64,000 nucleotides of DNA from Comamonas testosteroni (lineage in GTDB: Bacteria > Pseudomonadota > Gammaproteobacteria > Burkholderiales > Burkholderiaceae_C), in NCBI RefSeq assembly GCF_030505195.1, contig NZ_CP129672.1, forward strand, positions 3,816,501 through 3,880,500, read 5' to 3'. The number at the start of each line of letters is the position of its first letter. Position 1 is the first letter of the stretch. A model generated the notes under the pieces. It was given only the letters and a program-made list of their open reading frames with translations. It was not told where the DNA came from and did no database searches. The position numbers and the translations under genes are program-made. Positions 30,876 to 40,302 of the stretch are shown one piece after another.

Positions 30876-33800
30876 ACGCTTTTGAAGTAGTGCAGCCTCG
30901 CCCTGTGCGCGGCGGCTGGTCCCTGCGCGGCTATAAGGGCAAGGGCGGTGGCGGTGGTGCGCGTCAGCCTGTGGAGGCAGCTGACAGCCTGCACAGCACC
31001 AGCTACGCCCGTGTGCTTGATCTGCTGAGCGAAGGTGAGATTGCCGGTCTGGTCAATGGCCTGCAGTCCGTCTACCTGAACAACACTCCACTGCAGAACG
31101 CAGACGGTAGTTTCAACTTCGCGGGCGTGACGGCGGATTTCCGCTCTGGCACGCAGACGCAAGACCCAATCCCCGGCTTCCCCTCTGCGGAGGCCCCGGC
31201 GGCCGTGGGCGTGGAACTCAAAGCCGCTACGCCCTGGGTGCGCTCCATTCTCAATCGCAACTTGTCGGCTGTGCGTGTCACGCTGGGCGTGGATGGCCTG
31301 TCCAAGGCCAACACCGAAAACGGCGACATCAGCGGCCACACCGTTGAATACGCCATTGACCTGCAGACCGATGGCGGCGCCTGGGTGCAGGTGCTGGCTG
31401 CAGCCTTCACCGGCAAGACCACGCAGCAATATCGCCGCACGCATCGCATCGACCTTCCGGCAGCGCTGAGCAGCTGGACGCTGCGCGTGCGCCGCATCAC
31501 GCCCAATGCGAATAGCAACACTGTTGCTGACACTACGGTGATTGAGAGCATCACAGAGGTGATCGACGCCAAGCTGCGTTATCCCATGTCGGCCCTGGTC
31601 GGCCTGCAGGTGGATGCGAGCCAGTTTCGCGGCAGCGTGCCCACGCGCGCCTATCACTGCCGTGGCCGGATCATCCGCGTGCCGAGCAACTATGACCCGG
31701 TTCTGCGTGCCTATGCGGGGATCTGGGACGGCACATTCAAGAGCGCCTACAGCAACAACCCTGCCTGGGTGTTCTACGACCTGGCCACCAATGACCGCTA
31801 TGGCCTGGGTAAGCGCATCCCGGCCGGCTGGATCAACAAATGGTCCCTGTATCAGATCGGCGTCTACTGCGACGGCATGGTCTCCAACGGCCGTGGCGGG
31901 GTGGAGCCACGTTTTACCTGCAATGCCTATCTGCAGAGTCGAGGTGATGCCACGCGCGTGCTACAAGACCTGTGCAGCATTTTTAGGGGCATGGTGTATT
32001 GGGCTGCTGGCGCTGCTGTGCCCGTGGCGGACATGCCGCGCGATCCTGCTGTCACCTACAACCAGGGTGATGTGGTCGATGGCCGCTTCTCGTACAGTGG
32101 TAGCCGCTTGAAGGACCGCCACACGGTGGCCCTGGTGTCGTACAACGATATGACGGACTTTGGCCGTCAGAAGGTCGTCTACTACCAGGACGATGCAGCC
32201 GTGGCCCGCTACGGCATCCGCAAGGTGGAGATCTCCGCCTTTGGCTGCACCAGCGAAGCACAGGCATTGCGTGTGGGCCAGTGGGCAGTGCTGACCGCCC
32301 AGCGCGAGACCCGCTCGGTGTCTTTCTCGCTGGGGCTCAAGGGAAATCTGTGCTCGCCTGGCCAGGTCATCGAGATTGCCGATAGTGCATTTGCTGGCCG
32401 CCGCATGGGCGGTTTGGTCAAGAGTGCAACGGCTGCCAAGGTAGCGCTGGACGCCCCTGTGACGGCCCAGGCGGGTGACTCCATCACTGTGATGCTGCCC
32501 TCGGGGGTGGCTCAGTCTCGCCGCATCGCCTTTCTGGAAATGATTGGCGGCACCCAGCATGTGAGCGTCAATCCCGCGTTTGATGCAGCGCCTGTGGCAG
32601 AGAGCAGCTGGGCCATCAGCACTGCCGATGTGGCCACGCAGCTATTTACCGTTCTGTCGGTCACGGAGGGTTCTGGGCCTGGCCTGACATTCGATGTGTC
32701 GGCCATTCAGCACGAGCCCGGCAAGTTTGCCTCCATCGACCAGGGCGCGTTGCTGCCCGAGCGCCCTGTGTCCGTAGTACCTGCCCAAGTGCTGCCAACG
32801 CCCATCGGCGTGACCGTGGGCGCACACAGTGTCACAGCGGCGGACGGCACGGTCAGCACAACCGTCACGGCCGCATGGAAGGCAGTTGCTGGCGCTGCTT
32901 TCTATGATGTGGAGTGGTCCCGCTCGCAGTCAGACTGGGTGCGCATGCCGCGCACGGCGCTGACCGTGGTTGACATCCCGAACGCATATACCGGTGACTA
33001 CCTGGTGCGCGTGCGGGCGATTTCCGCCATCGATACCGTGAGCGCCTGGGGCTACAGCGCAGCCACGCCCGTGGCCGCGAAGGCCTTGCCGCCTCGCAAC
33101 TACGACACCTTCCTGGTGGCCGAGCTGCCCAGCGGCATGCGCCAATACAGTTTCACCTTCACCACACAGCGCCCGCCGGCGGACTTGGCCGGCGCCGAGA
33201 TCCGCTACATCCTCGGTTCTCCCGTCAACATTGACTGGCAGCAGATGCGTCCGCTGGACGATGGCGGCTACTACACCAATAGTTTCGAGAGTACCAAGCC
33301 CGAAGCCGGTCTGTGGACATTTGCGCTCCGTGCCCGCAGTCGCTCCGGAGTGCTTTCTGAGGGCATGCTCATCTGGCGCGGCCAGCTTCTGCACAACGTG
33401 GCCGATGTGGTGCCGGACCTGACGCCACCACCACAGGTGACCGGGCTTGCTGCCGTGGGCATGTTCACCAGCGTGCAGGTCACCTGGGATGTGGCCAACT
33501 ACGAGCAGGGCCACGGCCACGCCCGAACTATCATCTATGCGGCCGAGGGAGCAGGGGCGCAGTTCTCTACAGCGCGCCAGGTGGCAGAGGCCTTTGGCGG
33601 TCCTGCTTCCTTTTCCAGCGACCCGGCCACCACCTGGAGCATCTGGGCAAAGCACCAGTCCGTTGATGGCGTGCTGTCCGATCTGCCTGCCGGTCCTGTA
33701 GTCGTGGAAACCGGCCAGGATCTGGAAAAGGTGCAAGAGGCGCTGGGCGGCCGCATTTCTGAATCGTGGTTGGCCAACAGCCTGGGCCAGCGCATCGACC

Positions 33801-35890
33801 TGCTGGACAAAGAAGGTGGCCCCCTGGGGCGCAGCCTGGTTTCAGCGGCCCAGCAGCAGGACGCGCTCAATCAGTCCGTGCGCGGCAACATCAACCAGAT
33901 GGCCGAGGGATTGCTGGAGGCGGCACTGGCCGCCGACAAGGCGCTCGAGCGCATCATTGATGCCGGCGTCTATGTCGATCCGGCCACGGGCCAGGTCAAG
34001 ATCTATGGTCTTGAGCAGACGAATGAGCATGTGACCACGCTTCAGGTGCTGCTCGATGCGGTGCAGGGGCAGTTGGTGCTCAAGGCCACCACTGCCTATG
34101 TGGATGGTGCAATCGCCAATGCCACCCTGTCGCCTGCAGACTTGATTCTCTATGAGGGCCTGGATGCCCGCATTGTCGAAGTCACTCAACAGCTCGACAG
34201 CATCAACGGCCAGTTATCTCAGAAGGCCAGCGCCTTGGAGTTGCAGGGCGCCATGGTGCGCCTCACTTCCGCCGAGAGCAATCTGGATGCGCTCAATGGT
34301 CAGATCGCGCTGCGTGTCACGCGGGCTGAGTATGAAGCGGATCAGGGCTTGCTCAATGAGCGCATGAACAGCGCTGAGATTCAGCTGAGCGCCATCGATG
34401 CGCCGGCCATCACGGCGACAGTGATTGCCGTCAAGAAGGCCGAGCGCGATGCGCAGAAGTCCGCTGAGGCCTTGCTGCGCGACATCCTGAGTGGTGAGCA
34501 GACGCGCAATGCGGCTGACACTGCGCTGGCGTTTGCCCGTACAGAGATCACTGCCAAGGTGGAGGAAGGGCTGTCTGCTGAAGCCACGGCCCGCACCGAG
34601 CTTGCGGCCACGGTGGATGAGCAAGCTGCGGCGTTGTCGCAAGAGTCGAAGGTGCGGGCTACAGATATCGCTGCTGAAGCCTCTGCGCGGGAGCAGTTGG
34701 CTGCGCGGATCGATGGAGATCTGGGTGAAGTGTCAGCAGCTATTGCCGAAGAAAAGTCCGTTCGCACGGACCAGACTGGATACCTGGGCGCGCTGTACTC
34801 GCTGCGCATGCAGCTTTCGCAGGGCGGCCAGCTGGTGGTGGGTGGCGTTGCCATCTCGGGCACCTCTTCTGAGGAGTCCGGTCCACGCATCGACTATGGC
34901 GTGATGGCGGATTCGTTCTGGATCGCGGCGCCCAGCGGCTCGCCAGCGGGGGTGAGCAATGTCAAGCCTTTCTCGGTGCAGACCACGGCGCAGACCATCA
35001 ATGGGGTGGTGGTTCCGGCCGGCGTCTATATGGATGCTGCCTACATCAACAACGTGACGGTGCTCTTCGGGCGCTTCGGCACTTTGCTGGCCGACAAGAT
35101 CCAGGCTACGGCCATCAGTGCCAGCCAGCTCACTGCCGGCAACGGTGTGATTGGCGGCACCCTGAAATCCAGCAACTACGTGGCCGGCTCCAGCGGCTGG
35201 ACGCTACGCCCGGATGGCATGGCCGAGTTCTCTGGCGTCATCGTGCGCGGAACGATCTACAGCACCGCCGGCAATATTGGCGGCATCACTATCAATGCCA
35301 ATGGTCTTAATGCGGGGGCGTACACCGGGTACCAGTGGCCAGCAGGCAATGGGACGGGGTTTCATCTGGGGCCGAATGGCTTGCTGATCGGCAATCCCAA
35401 CGTAGGCCGCTATTTCCAGTTGACGACAGACGGCGCGGTCTATGCGCCGGGTTTATCAATTGATGGAAATGGCGCGCGTTTCTCGGGGCAATTGAGTGGC
35501 GCATCGGGAACGTTTTCTGGCGTGTTAACGGCGCAAGCCGTCAATGCGGTATCTACGCTGAACATCGCAGGAAATTCCGTAACCGTCCCATTAATGGTGA
35601 CTGGATCGAATTCTGCGAGTGGCCAGATTTACATCCCTTACGGCGGTTGGTTGTCGGTGGTATTCGGGGGCCAGATTCCACAAGGGCAAACGTCGTCAGC
35701 CGCGCGGACGGTAAACCTCTATGTCAATGGGGGGTGGGTTCATAGCGCCATGGCTGCGTATAGCTCGTCTGGCGACAGTACGGCGGCGGCGGGCTGGTCT
35801 GGCTATGTCAGCCCGGGCTACATCTCTATTTCTGTTTCCAGTCCAAGCGCGGTTTCAATTTTTGCGAGCGCGACGGCTTCAATGCGTTAA
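30872..35890 (+). CDS. Host specificity protein J-like central tail fibre
   Basis: 1672 residues. The N-terminal 550 residues are the conserved J hub (SLHSTSYARVLDLLSEGEIA, YPMSALVGLQVDASQFRGSV, RDATRVLQDLCSIFRGMVYW-like). Fibronectin-type segments lie at about 640-920, an alanine/glutamate-rich coiled coil at about 950-1310 (with repeated EARARTELAA-type units), a DUF1983-like end near 1330-1400 (MADSFWIAAPSG), and a glycine/serine-rich receptor-binding tip. The last 200 codons are visibly less GC-rich and use different codons, suggesting exchange of the tip. Confidence 0.95.
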   Translation: MNAFEVVQPRPVRGGWSLRGYKGKGGGGGARQPVEAADSLHSTSYARVLDLLSEGEIAGLVNGLQSVYLNNTPLQNADGSFNFAGVTADFRSGTQTQDPIPGFPSAEAPAAVGVELKAATPWVRSILNRNLSAVRVTLGVDGLSKANTENGDISGHTVEYAIDLQTDGGAWVQVLAAAFTGKTTQQYRRTHRIDLPAALSSWTLRVRRITPNANSNTVADTTVIESITEVIDAKLRYPMSALVGLQVDASQFRGSVPTRAYHCRGRIIRVPSNYDPVLRAYAGIWDGTFKSAYSNNPAWVFYDLATNDRYGLGKRIPAGWINKWSLYQIGVYCDGMVSNGRGGVEPRFTCNAYLQSRGDATRVLQDLCSIFRGMVYWAAGAAVPVADMPRDPAVTYNQGDVVDGRFSYSGSRLKDRHTVALVSYNDMTDFGRQKVVYYQDDAAVARYGIRKVEISAFGCTSEAQALRVGQWAVLTAQRETRSVSFSLGLKGNLCSPGQVIEIADSAFAGRRMGGLVKSATAAKVALDAPVTAQAGDSITVMLPSGVAQSRRIAFLEMIGGTQHVSVNPAFDAAPVAESSWAISTADVATQLFTVLSVTEGSGPGLTFDVSAIQHEPGKFASIDQGALLPERPVSVVPAQVLPTPIGVTVGAHSVTAADGTVSTTVTAAWKAVAGAAFYDVEWSRSQSDWVRMPRTALTVVDIPNAYTGDYLVRVRAISAIDTVSAWGYSAATPVAAKALPPRNYDTFLVAELPSGMRQYSFTFTTQRPPADLAGAEIRYILGSPVNIDWQQMRPLDDGGYYTNSFESTKPEAGLWTFALRARSRSGVLSEGMLIWRGQLLHNVADVVPDLTPPPQVTGLAAVGMFTSVQVTWDVANYEQGHGHARTIIYAAEGAGAQFSTARQVAEAFGGPASFSSDPATTWSIWAKHQSVDGVLSDLPAGPVVVETGQDLEKVQEALGGRISESWLANSLGQRIDLLDKEGGPLGRSLVSAAQQQDALNQSVRGNINQMAEGLLEAALAADKALERIIDAGVYVDPATGQVKIYGLEQTNEHVTTLQVLLDAVQGQLVLKATTAYVDGAIANATLSPADLILYEGLDARIVEVTQQLDSINGQLSQKASALELQGAMVRLTSAESNLDALNGQIALRVTRAEYEADQGLLNERMNSAEIQLSAIDAPAITATVIAVKKAERDAQKSAEALLRDILSGEQTRNAADTALAFARTEITAKVEEGLSAEATARTELAATVDEQAAALSQESKVRATDIAAEASAREQLAARIDGDLGEVSAAIAEEKSVRTDQTGYLGALYSLRMQLSQGGQLVVGGVAISGTSSEESGPRIDYGVMADSFWIAAPSGSPAGVSNVKPFSVQTTAQTINGVVVPAGVYMDAAYINNVTVLFGRFGTLLADKIQATAISASQLTAGNGVIGGTLKSSNYVAGSSGWTLRPDGMAEFSGVIVRGTIYSTAGNIGGITINANGLNAGAYTGYQWPAGNGTGFHLGPNGLLIGNPNVGRYFQLTTDGAVYAPGLSIDGNGARFSGQLSGASGTFSGVLTAQAVNAVSTLNIAGNSVTVPLMVTGSNSASGQIYIPYGGWLSVVFGGQIPQGQTSSAARTVNLYVNGGWVHSAMAAYSSSGDSTAAAGWSGYVSPGYISISVSSPSAVSIFASATASMR

Positions 35891-35904
35891 ACGGAGGTTT
35901 AAGT

Positions 35905-36333
35905 ATGGGATTTTTTGCTCTGTTTGATGGGGTGGGGCGGTGTGTTACTTCCGGCTACTGCTTGAATGGCCAAGAAAGTATCCAGGGTGGTGATCAACAC
36001 ATGTCGCTTATTACGGATGAGCTTATCTCTGTGCACGACTGGTTTTTGCATAAAGGTGTTTTGACGCGGCTTCCAGAAAGACCGAGCGCGAATCATTTTT
36101 TCGATTACGAGGTTGCCGAGTGGGTTTTCGATGAGGCGCGAGCGTGGAGCGCCGTTCGTTTTCAGAGGGAGCACTTGATTGCCGCCTCTGATTGGCGCAT
36201 AGCGCGTGCAACCGAGAAGGGGCACGCAATCGATGCACGGTGGAAAGCCTATCGCCAGGCGCTGCGCGATATCACCGAGCAACCTGATCCCAACAACATT
36301 CAATGGCCGACAGCTCCAGAGGAGGATGCATAA
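35905..36333 (+). CDS. Hypothetical protein between J and the side fibre (fibre-assembly type)
   Basis: 142 residues from the ATG at 35905 with a GGAGG site; an internal ATG at 36001 lacks one. The end (DARWKAYRQALRDITEQPDP then NNIQWP) is the short motif found in many tail-fibre assembly proteins, whose preceding domain varies. AT-richer than J, like the J tip. Confidence 0.65.
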   Translation: MGFFALFDGVGRCVTSGYCLNGQESIQGGDQHMSLITDELISVHDWFLHKGVLTRLPERPSANHFFDYEVAEWVFDEARAWSAVRFQREHLIAASDWRIARATEKGHAIDARWKAYRQALRDITEQPDPNNIQWPTAPEEDA

Positions 36334-37665
36334 ATGCCTTGGTATCGAACTGGCACCGTCACGGTGACCAACAACAGTAACGTTATCACCGGCACAGGCA
36401 CCGCATGGGTGGATGCTGTGTCTATTGGTGAGACCTTCCTGGGCCCGGATTCGCAGGCTTATGAAATCACGTCCATCGTGAGCGGCACCAGCCTGCGCGT
36501 CAGCCCCAACTACAAGGGGCCGACGGCCGCGAACCAGAGCTATGCGGTGATGCCCACGCAAAGCTATATCCGTGACCTGGCCGCTCAGGCGGCAGAGCTG
36601 GTCAATAGCTACGCGACGGTGCGCGATACGGCGGGTAAAGGGAAGTTTGCAGCTGGGACCGTGGCTGCACCTAGCCTGCGCGGGACTGCAGATGAAGACA
36701 CAGGGGTCAATCTTCCGGGCAGCAATGTGCTCGAATTCATCACCGGCGGTACGGTCCGGGCGACACTTAATTCCGCAGGTGTGATGAATTTTTCTGTGTC
36801 GCCAACTGCACCGACGCCAGCGGCAGGGGCGAACAATACGGCCATACAAACCACCGCCGGATCGCTTTTACAGATGAAGCAGTACGGGCTGGGGCAGGAG
36901 CGATTTGGTGAAGTAGCCAGCGGATATCCGAAGGTGTTGCCCAGCAGTATCAGCAATGGCTCTCCGACCACATTCATTACGGCGGAAGCTGCCGACAGCC
37001 AGGCTTCTGGTAATGCGCCGGTGAGTGGCGAAGCGTTCTCGGGAGTCAGTGTCTCGCGCGGCTTGCGCCCAGTGCAGCTGGGTGTCAGCGGAGCTGGTGC
37101 GGGAGCATCTGCATGGTATCGGGGCTATTCAACTGCAGGGCCAGTGCTCGCAGACTGGAAGCGTCTGGCAGACCTTAACTCGCCGGCGTTCACGGGAGCA
37201 CCCTCCGCCCCCAATCTGCGCCTCACCAATTCGCTCAGCTCCAACGCCAACACGCTCGATTATTACGAAGAGGGAGCATTTACCCCGACGCTTGTCGGAA
37301 CCACTGCGGCCGGCACCAATACCTACGCGATCAATGCGGGTCGCTATACCAGGATTGGGGGCGTCGTTTTCTGGACGGCCGTTATTGAGCTCTCTTCGAC
37401 ATCTGGAATGACTGGACAGCTTCGCCTTAATGGTTTGCCTTTTTCCGTGGCAAACGCCAGGGTGGCGCGGGGCGCGGTGACTATCGGGTACTACAGCAAT
37501 TTGTCTGATACAGCAGCCTACGACTTCCGCGCTTTTCATAACGTGGCTGCAGCAACTGTCGATTTTCTGAAGCGGGCAGTTGGTGTCACCACGAGCGGTG
37601 CATTCCCGGCTTCTGAAGTTGGCAACACATCGCAAATCTATCTTTCTGGTCACTATGAGGTCTGA
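36334..37665 (+). CDS. Tail fibre / side-tail protein
   Basis: 443 residues, beginning GTVTVTNNSNVITGTGTAWV, a virion-anchoring start seen in many tail fibres. The middle is Ser/Thr/Gly-rich beta. The C-terminal part has LDYYEEGAFTPTLVGTTAAG followed by GRYTRIGGVVFWTAVIEL, a well-known fibre-tip module. Likely binds the host surface. Starts one base after the previous stop. Confidence 0.85.
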   Translation: MPWYRTGTVTVTNNSNVITGTGTAWVDAVSIGETFLGPDSQAYEITSIVSGTSLRVSPNYKGPTAANQSYAVMPTQSYIRDLAAQAAELVNSYATVRDTAGKGKFAAGTVAAPSLRGTADEDTGVNLPGSNVLEFITGGTVRATLNSAGVMNFSVSPTAPTPAAGANNTAIQTTAGSLLQMKQYGLGQERFGEVASGYPKVLPSSISNGSPTTFITAEAADSQASGNAPVSGEAFSGVSVSRGLRPVQLGVSGAGAGASAWYRGYSTAGPVLADWKRLADLNSPAFTGAPSAPNLRLTNSLSSNANTLDYYEEGAFTPTLVGTTAAGTNTYAINAGRYTRIGGVVFWTAVIELSSTSGMTGQLRLNGLPFSVANARVARGAVTIGYYSNLSDTAAYDFRAFHNVAAATVDFLKRAVGVTTSGAFPASEVGNTSQIYLSGHYEV

Positions 37666-37666
37666 T

Positions 37667-37987
37667 ATGTCGCTCGAAAAAGTAACTGTTCTCAATTCGG
37701 TGGAAATCGTATTTCCTTCTCGCTCCATTAATGTGTCTTGGCACACCTCTATTGTGGAAGATGGATTGGTGATTTCTGGTCCCAGCATTCACCGCACAGC
37801 GTTCAGTGCAGAGAATTCTGCGGAGGTGATACCTGAAATCAGCAGCGTCGTCTCTGCCGATTATCTCGCTGCCGTCCAGGAAAACTCGGTGCTGAGAGAT
37901 GAGGCTATTACTGCCACTCAGCTCATTGCTCATCTCGAGGCGCAAGTAACCGCACTGAAGCTGCAACTACAAAACCAGGGTGGCTGA
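37667..37987 (+). CDS. Small fibre-associated protein
   Basis: 106 residues from the ATG at 37667; no upstream ribosome site is clear, so coupling to the fibre gene is likely. Beta-rich start (SVEIVFPSRSINVSWHTSIV) and a coiled-coil C-terminus (DEAITATQLIAHLEAQVTAL). Possibly a fibre chaperone or tip protein. Confidence 0.6.
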   Translation: MSLEKVTVLNSVEIVFPSRSINVSWHTSIVEDGLVISGPSIHRTAFSAENSAEVIPEISSVVSADYLAAVQENSVLRDEAITATQLIAHLEAQVTALKLQLQNQGG

Positions 37988-37988
37988 T

Positions 37989-38294
37989 ATGGACTGGACG
38001 CCACTGATTCACGCCCTGATCGCCCTTCTGGCACAGGCCCTAGTCGGCCTGGCGGTGGGTAACTGGTGGTTGGGGGGCGCGCTGGCCTGCAGCTGGTGGC
38101 TGGCGCGCGAGCACACCCAGGCCGAGTACCGATGGATTCAGGCATTTGCTGGAGGGCATCGCACGGGCATGCCCTGGTGGGGTGGGTTTGATCCGCGCGC
38201 CTGGGGCGCTGGCTCAGTTCTGGATGCCGTGGTGCCGATCCTTGCGTGTGTCGCGGTTTGGTTGATTTACACAAATGAGAGGGGGGTTATGTGA
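37989..38294 (+). CDS. Membrane protein, holin-like (first of three)
   Basis: 101 residues from the ATG at 37989. Hydrophobic stretches at about 5-40 (LIHALIALLAQALVGLAVGN, LGGALACSWW) and 77-95 (VLDAVVPILACVAVWLIY) flank a soluble loop (AREHTQAEYRWIQAFAGGHR). Sits at the head of the lysis block. Confidence 0.7.
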   Translation: MDWTPLIHALIALLAQALVGLAVGNWWLGGALACSWWLAREHTQAEYRWIQAFAGGHRTGMPWWGGFDPRAWGAGSVLDAVVPILACVAVWLIYTNERGVM

Positions 38295-38668
38295 CTAGCA
38301 ATCTCGATCCGGTGGCGGTCTCTGTGACGGTGGTGGGCGTGGTCTTCTCGCCAGCACTTGCGGCCGTGGTTGGGCCTTACGCCGTAATCGTGCTGTCCTC
38401 GGCCATTGGGGCTGCCTGGGCGCTGGGTAGGCGCGAACCTTCGACCCGGTTCAACGCCGTCAACTTCTTCGCGCTCATTTGCGGTACCGCGCTGATGGTG
38501 ACTGTGAATGTGGCCGACATGATCGGCATGTGGCTGGGAAAGGAGGACACGCGCTGGCTTCTGTCTCCGGTGGCGCTGTTCATCGGCGGGGTTGGCCAGG
38601 ACTGGATTCGCCTGGGCAAGTGGGTCTGGGGCCAGTTTCTTTCTTTCAAGCGTGGAGGTGCTCAATGA
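38291..38668 (+). CDS. Membrane protein, holin-like (second of three)
   Basis: 125 residues from the GTG at 38291 that overlaps the previous stop. Three hydrophobic helices (VAVSVTVVGVVFSPALAAVV, YAVIVLSSAIGAAWAL, FFALICGTALMVTVNVA) and a basic C-terminus (SFKRGGAQ). The topology fits class I holins. Overlaps the next gene by 4 bases. Confidence 0.7.
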   Translation: MTSNLDPVAVSVTVVGVVFSPALAAVVGPYAVIVLSSAIGAAWALGRREPSTRFNAVNFFALICGTALMVTVNVADMIGMWLGKEDTRWLLSPVALFIGGVGQDWIRLGKWVWGQFLSFKRGGAQ

Positions 38669-38964
38669 CGTGGCAAACCCATCAATTGCTCGCCGGGGTC
38701 AACTTGGCCATTTGCTTGGGCATCGGCTGGGCCTGCATCTGCCGGCTCAACTCTCATATCTGCCGCACGTACTTGCTGGCTCGTGCGCGCTACACGCTGC
38801 TGCTGGTCGGTGCCCTGGCTTCCGGTATGCAGCCGCTGCTTTTCAATTCCTGGCCGTCGGTAGCCAGTGTGATCTTCGGGCTTGCTGTGCTGGCAGGCCT
38901 TGGCCTCAACGTGGTGCGCTGGTGGGTCAGCTCGCACCCTATGCGAAGGAGTGACGACGAATGA
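38665..38964 (+). CDS. Membrane protein, holin/antiholin-like (third of three)
   Basis: 99 residues from the ATG at 38665 behind GGAGG. Three predicted helices (LLAGVNLAICLGIGWACICR, YTLLLVGALASGMQPLLF, VASVIFGLAVLAGLGLNVVR) and a charged end (SHPMRRSDDE). May be the antiholin partner; which of the three makes the lesion cannot be told. Confidence 0.7.
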   Translation: MTWQTHQLLAGVNLAICLGIGWACICRLNSHICRTYLLARARYTLLLVGALASGMQPLLFNSWPSVASVIFGLAVLAGLGLNVVRWWVSSHPMRRSDDE

Positions 38965-39512
38965 CGCTCGAAACTATTATTTCCAATGTTGTCCGCCCAG
39001 CTATGGCCCTGCTGCCTGCGGCCATGGATACGCTGCAGGCCCGCGTCTATCTGCTCGCATCGGGCCTACAGGAGAGTCGTTTCAAGGATCGCTATCAGAT
39101 CGTACAGGGGCGGCCTGGTGCCAAGGGACCGGCGCGGGGCTTCTGGCAGTTTGAGCAAGGCACTCAGTCGAGCCGTGGCGGCGTGTGGGGTGTGTACTTG
39201 CACGATGCAAGCCGCTACTGGCTGAGCACCGTATGCGCAGCGCGAGGCGTGGCATTCGAGCCCCGTGCCATCTGGGAGCGAATGGAGACAGATGATGTTC
39301 TCGCTGCTGCGGTGGCGCGGCTGCTGATGTTCACCGATGCGCAGCGCTTGCCAGCGGTGGGTGATGAGGAGGGGGCTTGGCAGCTGTACCTGCGCACCTG
39401 GCGGCCTGGGGCTTGGGCGCGTGGCAGCGCTCAGCAGCGTGCAGACTTGCGCGCGAAGTGGGCTCGAAACTATGCGCAAGCCCGTGAGGCACTGGCGGGT
39501 GTCGCAGCATGA
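38961..39512 (+). CDS. Endolysin (lytic-transglycosylase-like)
   Basis: 183 residues. The catalytic glutamate is likely in ASGLQESRFKDRYQ, followed by GPARGFWQFEQGTQSSRGGV, the E-S-x-F and G-x-x-Q-F spacing of lysozyme-like transglycosylases. The second half (RLLMFTDAQRLPAVG, AWQLYLRTWRPGAW) is typical of a phage subfamily. No signal peptide, so it needs a holin. Overlaps both neighbours. Confidence 0.8.
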   Translation: MTLETIISNVVRPAMALLPAAMDTLQARVYLLASGLQESRFKDRYQIVQGRPGAKGPARGFWQFEQGTQSSRGGVWGVYLHDASRYWLSTVCAARGVAFEPRAIWERMETDDVLAAAVARLLMFTDAQRLPAVGDEEGAWQLYLRTWRPGAWARGSAQQRADLRAKWARNYAQAREALAGVAA

Positions 39513-40024
39513 TCAGCCGTGCCCAATCCATCACTATGGGGCTGCTGCTGTTGCTGGCCTTTGCTGCAGGCTGGGTGGTGCAGGGCTGGCGGGCGGACGC
39601 TGCGGCGTCCCGCCTGATGGCAAATCAGGCAAGCCAGGGCGAGGCTCAGGCTAAGCAATCACAGGCTGCTACAGAAACCAAAGCGACCGCCGTGCTTGAG
39701 CACGGCAGCGCCCAACAGGAAAACACCCATGACTACACGCAAGAAATGGCCCGCCTGGAGGCTGGCCGCGCTGCTGACGCTGCCCGCATTTCAGGCCTGC
39801 AGCACGACATCAGGAGCGCAGCTACCCGCAACGCCCAGCTTGCCAGTGACGCCGCTGCCTGCCGAGGTCTCGCAGATCAGCACCAGCGACTCGCAGCCCT
39901 TGCTGCGGGAGGCGCGGGCGTGGTTGGCCAGCTTGTCGGACTGGTCGAGCGCCGAGACGCCCAAGTGAATCTCCTGAGCGGCCAGATCGCGGCCGACCGA
40001 ACTCTGCTTGAGCAGATCCAATAA
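39509..40024 (+). CDS. Rz-like i-spanin (DUF2514)
   Basis: 171 residues with an N-terminal membrane anchor at about 10-27 (MGLLLLLAFAAGWVVQGW) and a long periplasmic coiled coil rich in A, Q and E. It links the inner membrane to the nested outer-membrane lipoprotein to fuse the membranes in the last step of lysis. Confidence 0.88.
   Translation: MISRAQSITMGLLLLLAFAAGWVVQGWRADAAASRLMANQASQGEAQAKQSQAATETKATAVLEHGSAQQENTHDYTQEMARLEAGRAADAARISGLQHDIRSAATRNAQLASDAAACRGLADQHQRLAALAAGGAGVVGQLVGLVERRDAQVNLLSGQIAADRTLLEQIQ
39729..39968 (+). CDS. Rz1-like o-spanin lipoprotein nested in Rz
   Basis: 79 residues in the +1 frame inside the Rz gene. Basic start (MTTRKKWPAWR), hydrophobic core (LAALLTLPAF) and a lipobox-like QAC at Cys25, then a short proline-rich mature part (GAQLPATPSLPVTPLPAE). 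Full nesting inside Rz is the lambda-like arrangement. Confidence 0.82.
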   Translation: MTTRKKWPAWRLAALLTLPAFQACSTTSGAQLPATPSLPVTPLPAEVSQISTSDSQPLLREARAWLASLSDWSSAETPK

Positions 40025-40028
40025 AGAC

Positions 40029-40066
40029 AAAACGCCCCGATACCGTAATTGGTATCGGGGCGTTTT
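40029..40066 (+). terminator. Strong bidirectional terminator ending the prophage late operon
   Basis: A perfect 16-base stem (aaaacgccccgatacc at 40029-40044, mirrored at 40051-40066) with a 6-base loop runs into TTTTTT. It lies 5 bases after the Rz stop. Confidence 0.93.
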
Positions 40067-40302
40067 TTGTTTGGCCCAGCTGAAATTTTGCGGGGAACCG
40101 AAAAGACCGTCAACGTGTCACCTAACTGATGGTTAAGTGATTGATTTTATTCGCGTGAAAAACACGCTATTCACAGGCTGCAAGCACTGTGTGATTTCGC
40201 TTGTAAGTGACTGATTCTAAAAAACAAATGCCTGTGATTAAGTCGTTGTCGTGTGTCCGCTGCCGGTGCAGACCATCAGAACGCGAACGGGTCTGGCTGC
40301 AG
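40067..40302. other. Gap at the prophage/host junction
   Basis: No convincing gene. Contains a small hairpin (gcgtgaaaaacacgc near 40,153) and AT-rich stretches with repeated aagtgattga and aagtgactga (about 40,134 and 40,205). The right attachment site probably lies here, but with the left end outside the window no att core can be matched, and no tRNA is seen. Confidence 0.4.

Noticed and set aside
40067..40302. Right attachment site of the prophage
   Set aside because: No core can be named because the left end is outside the window and there is no tRNA or obvious split gene here.
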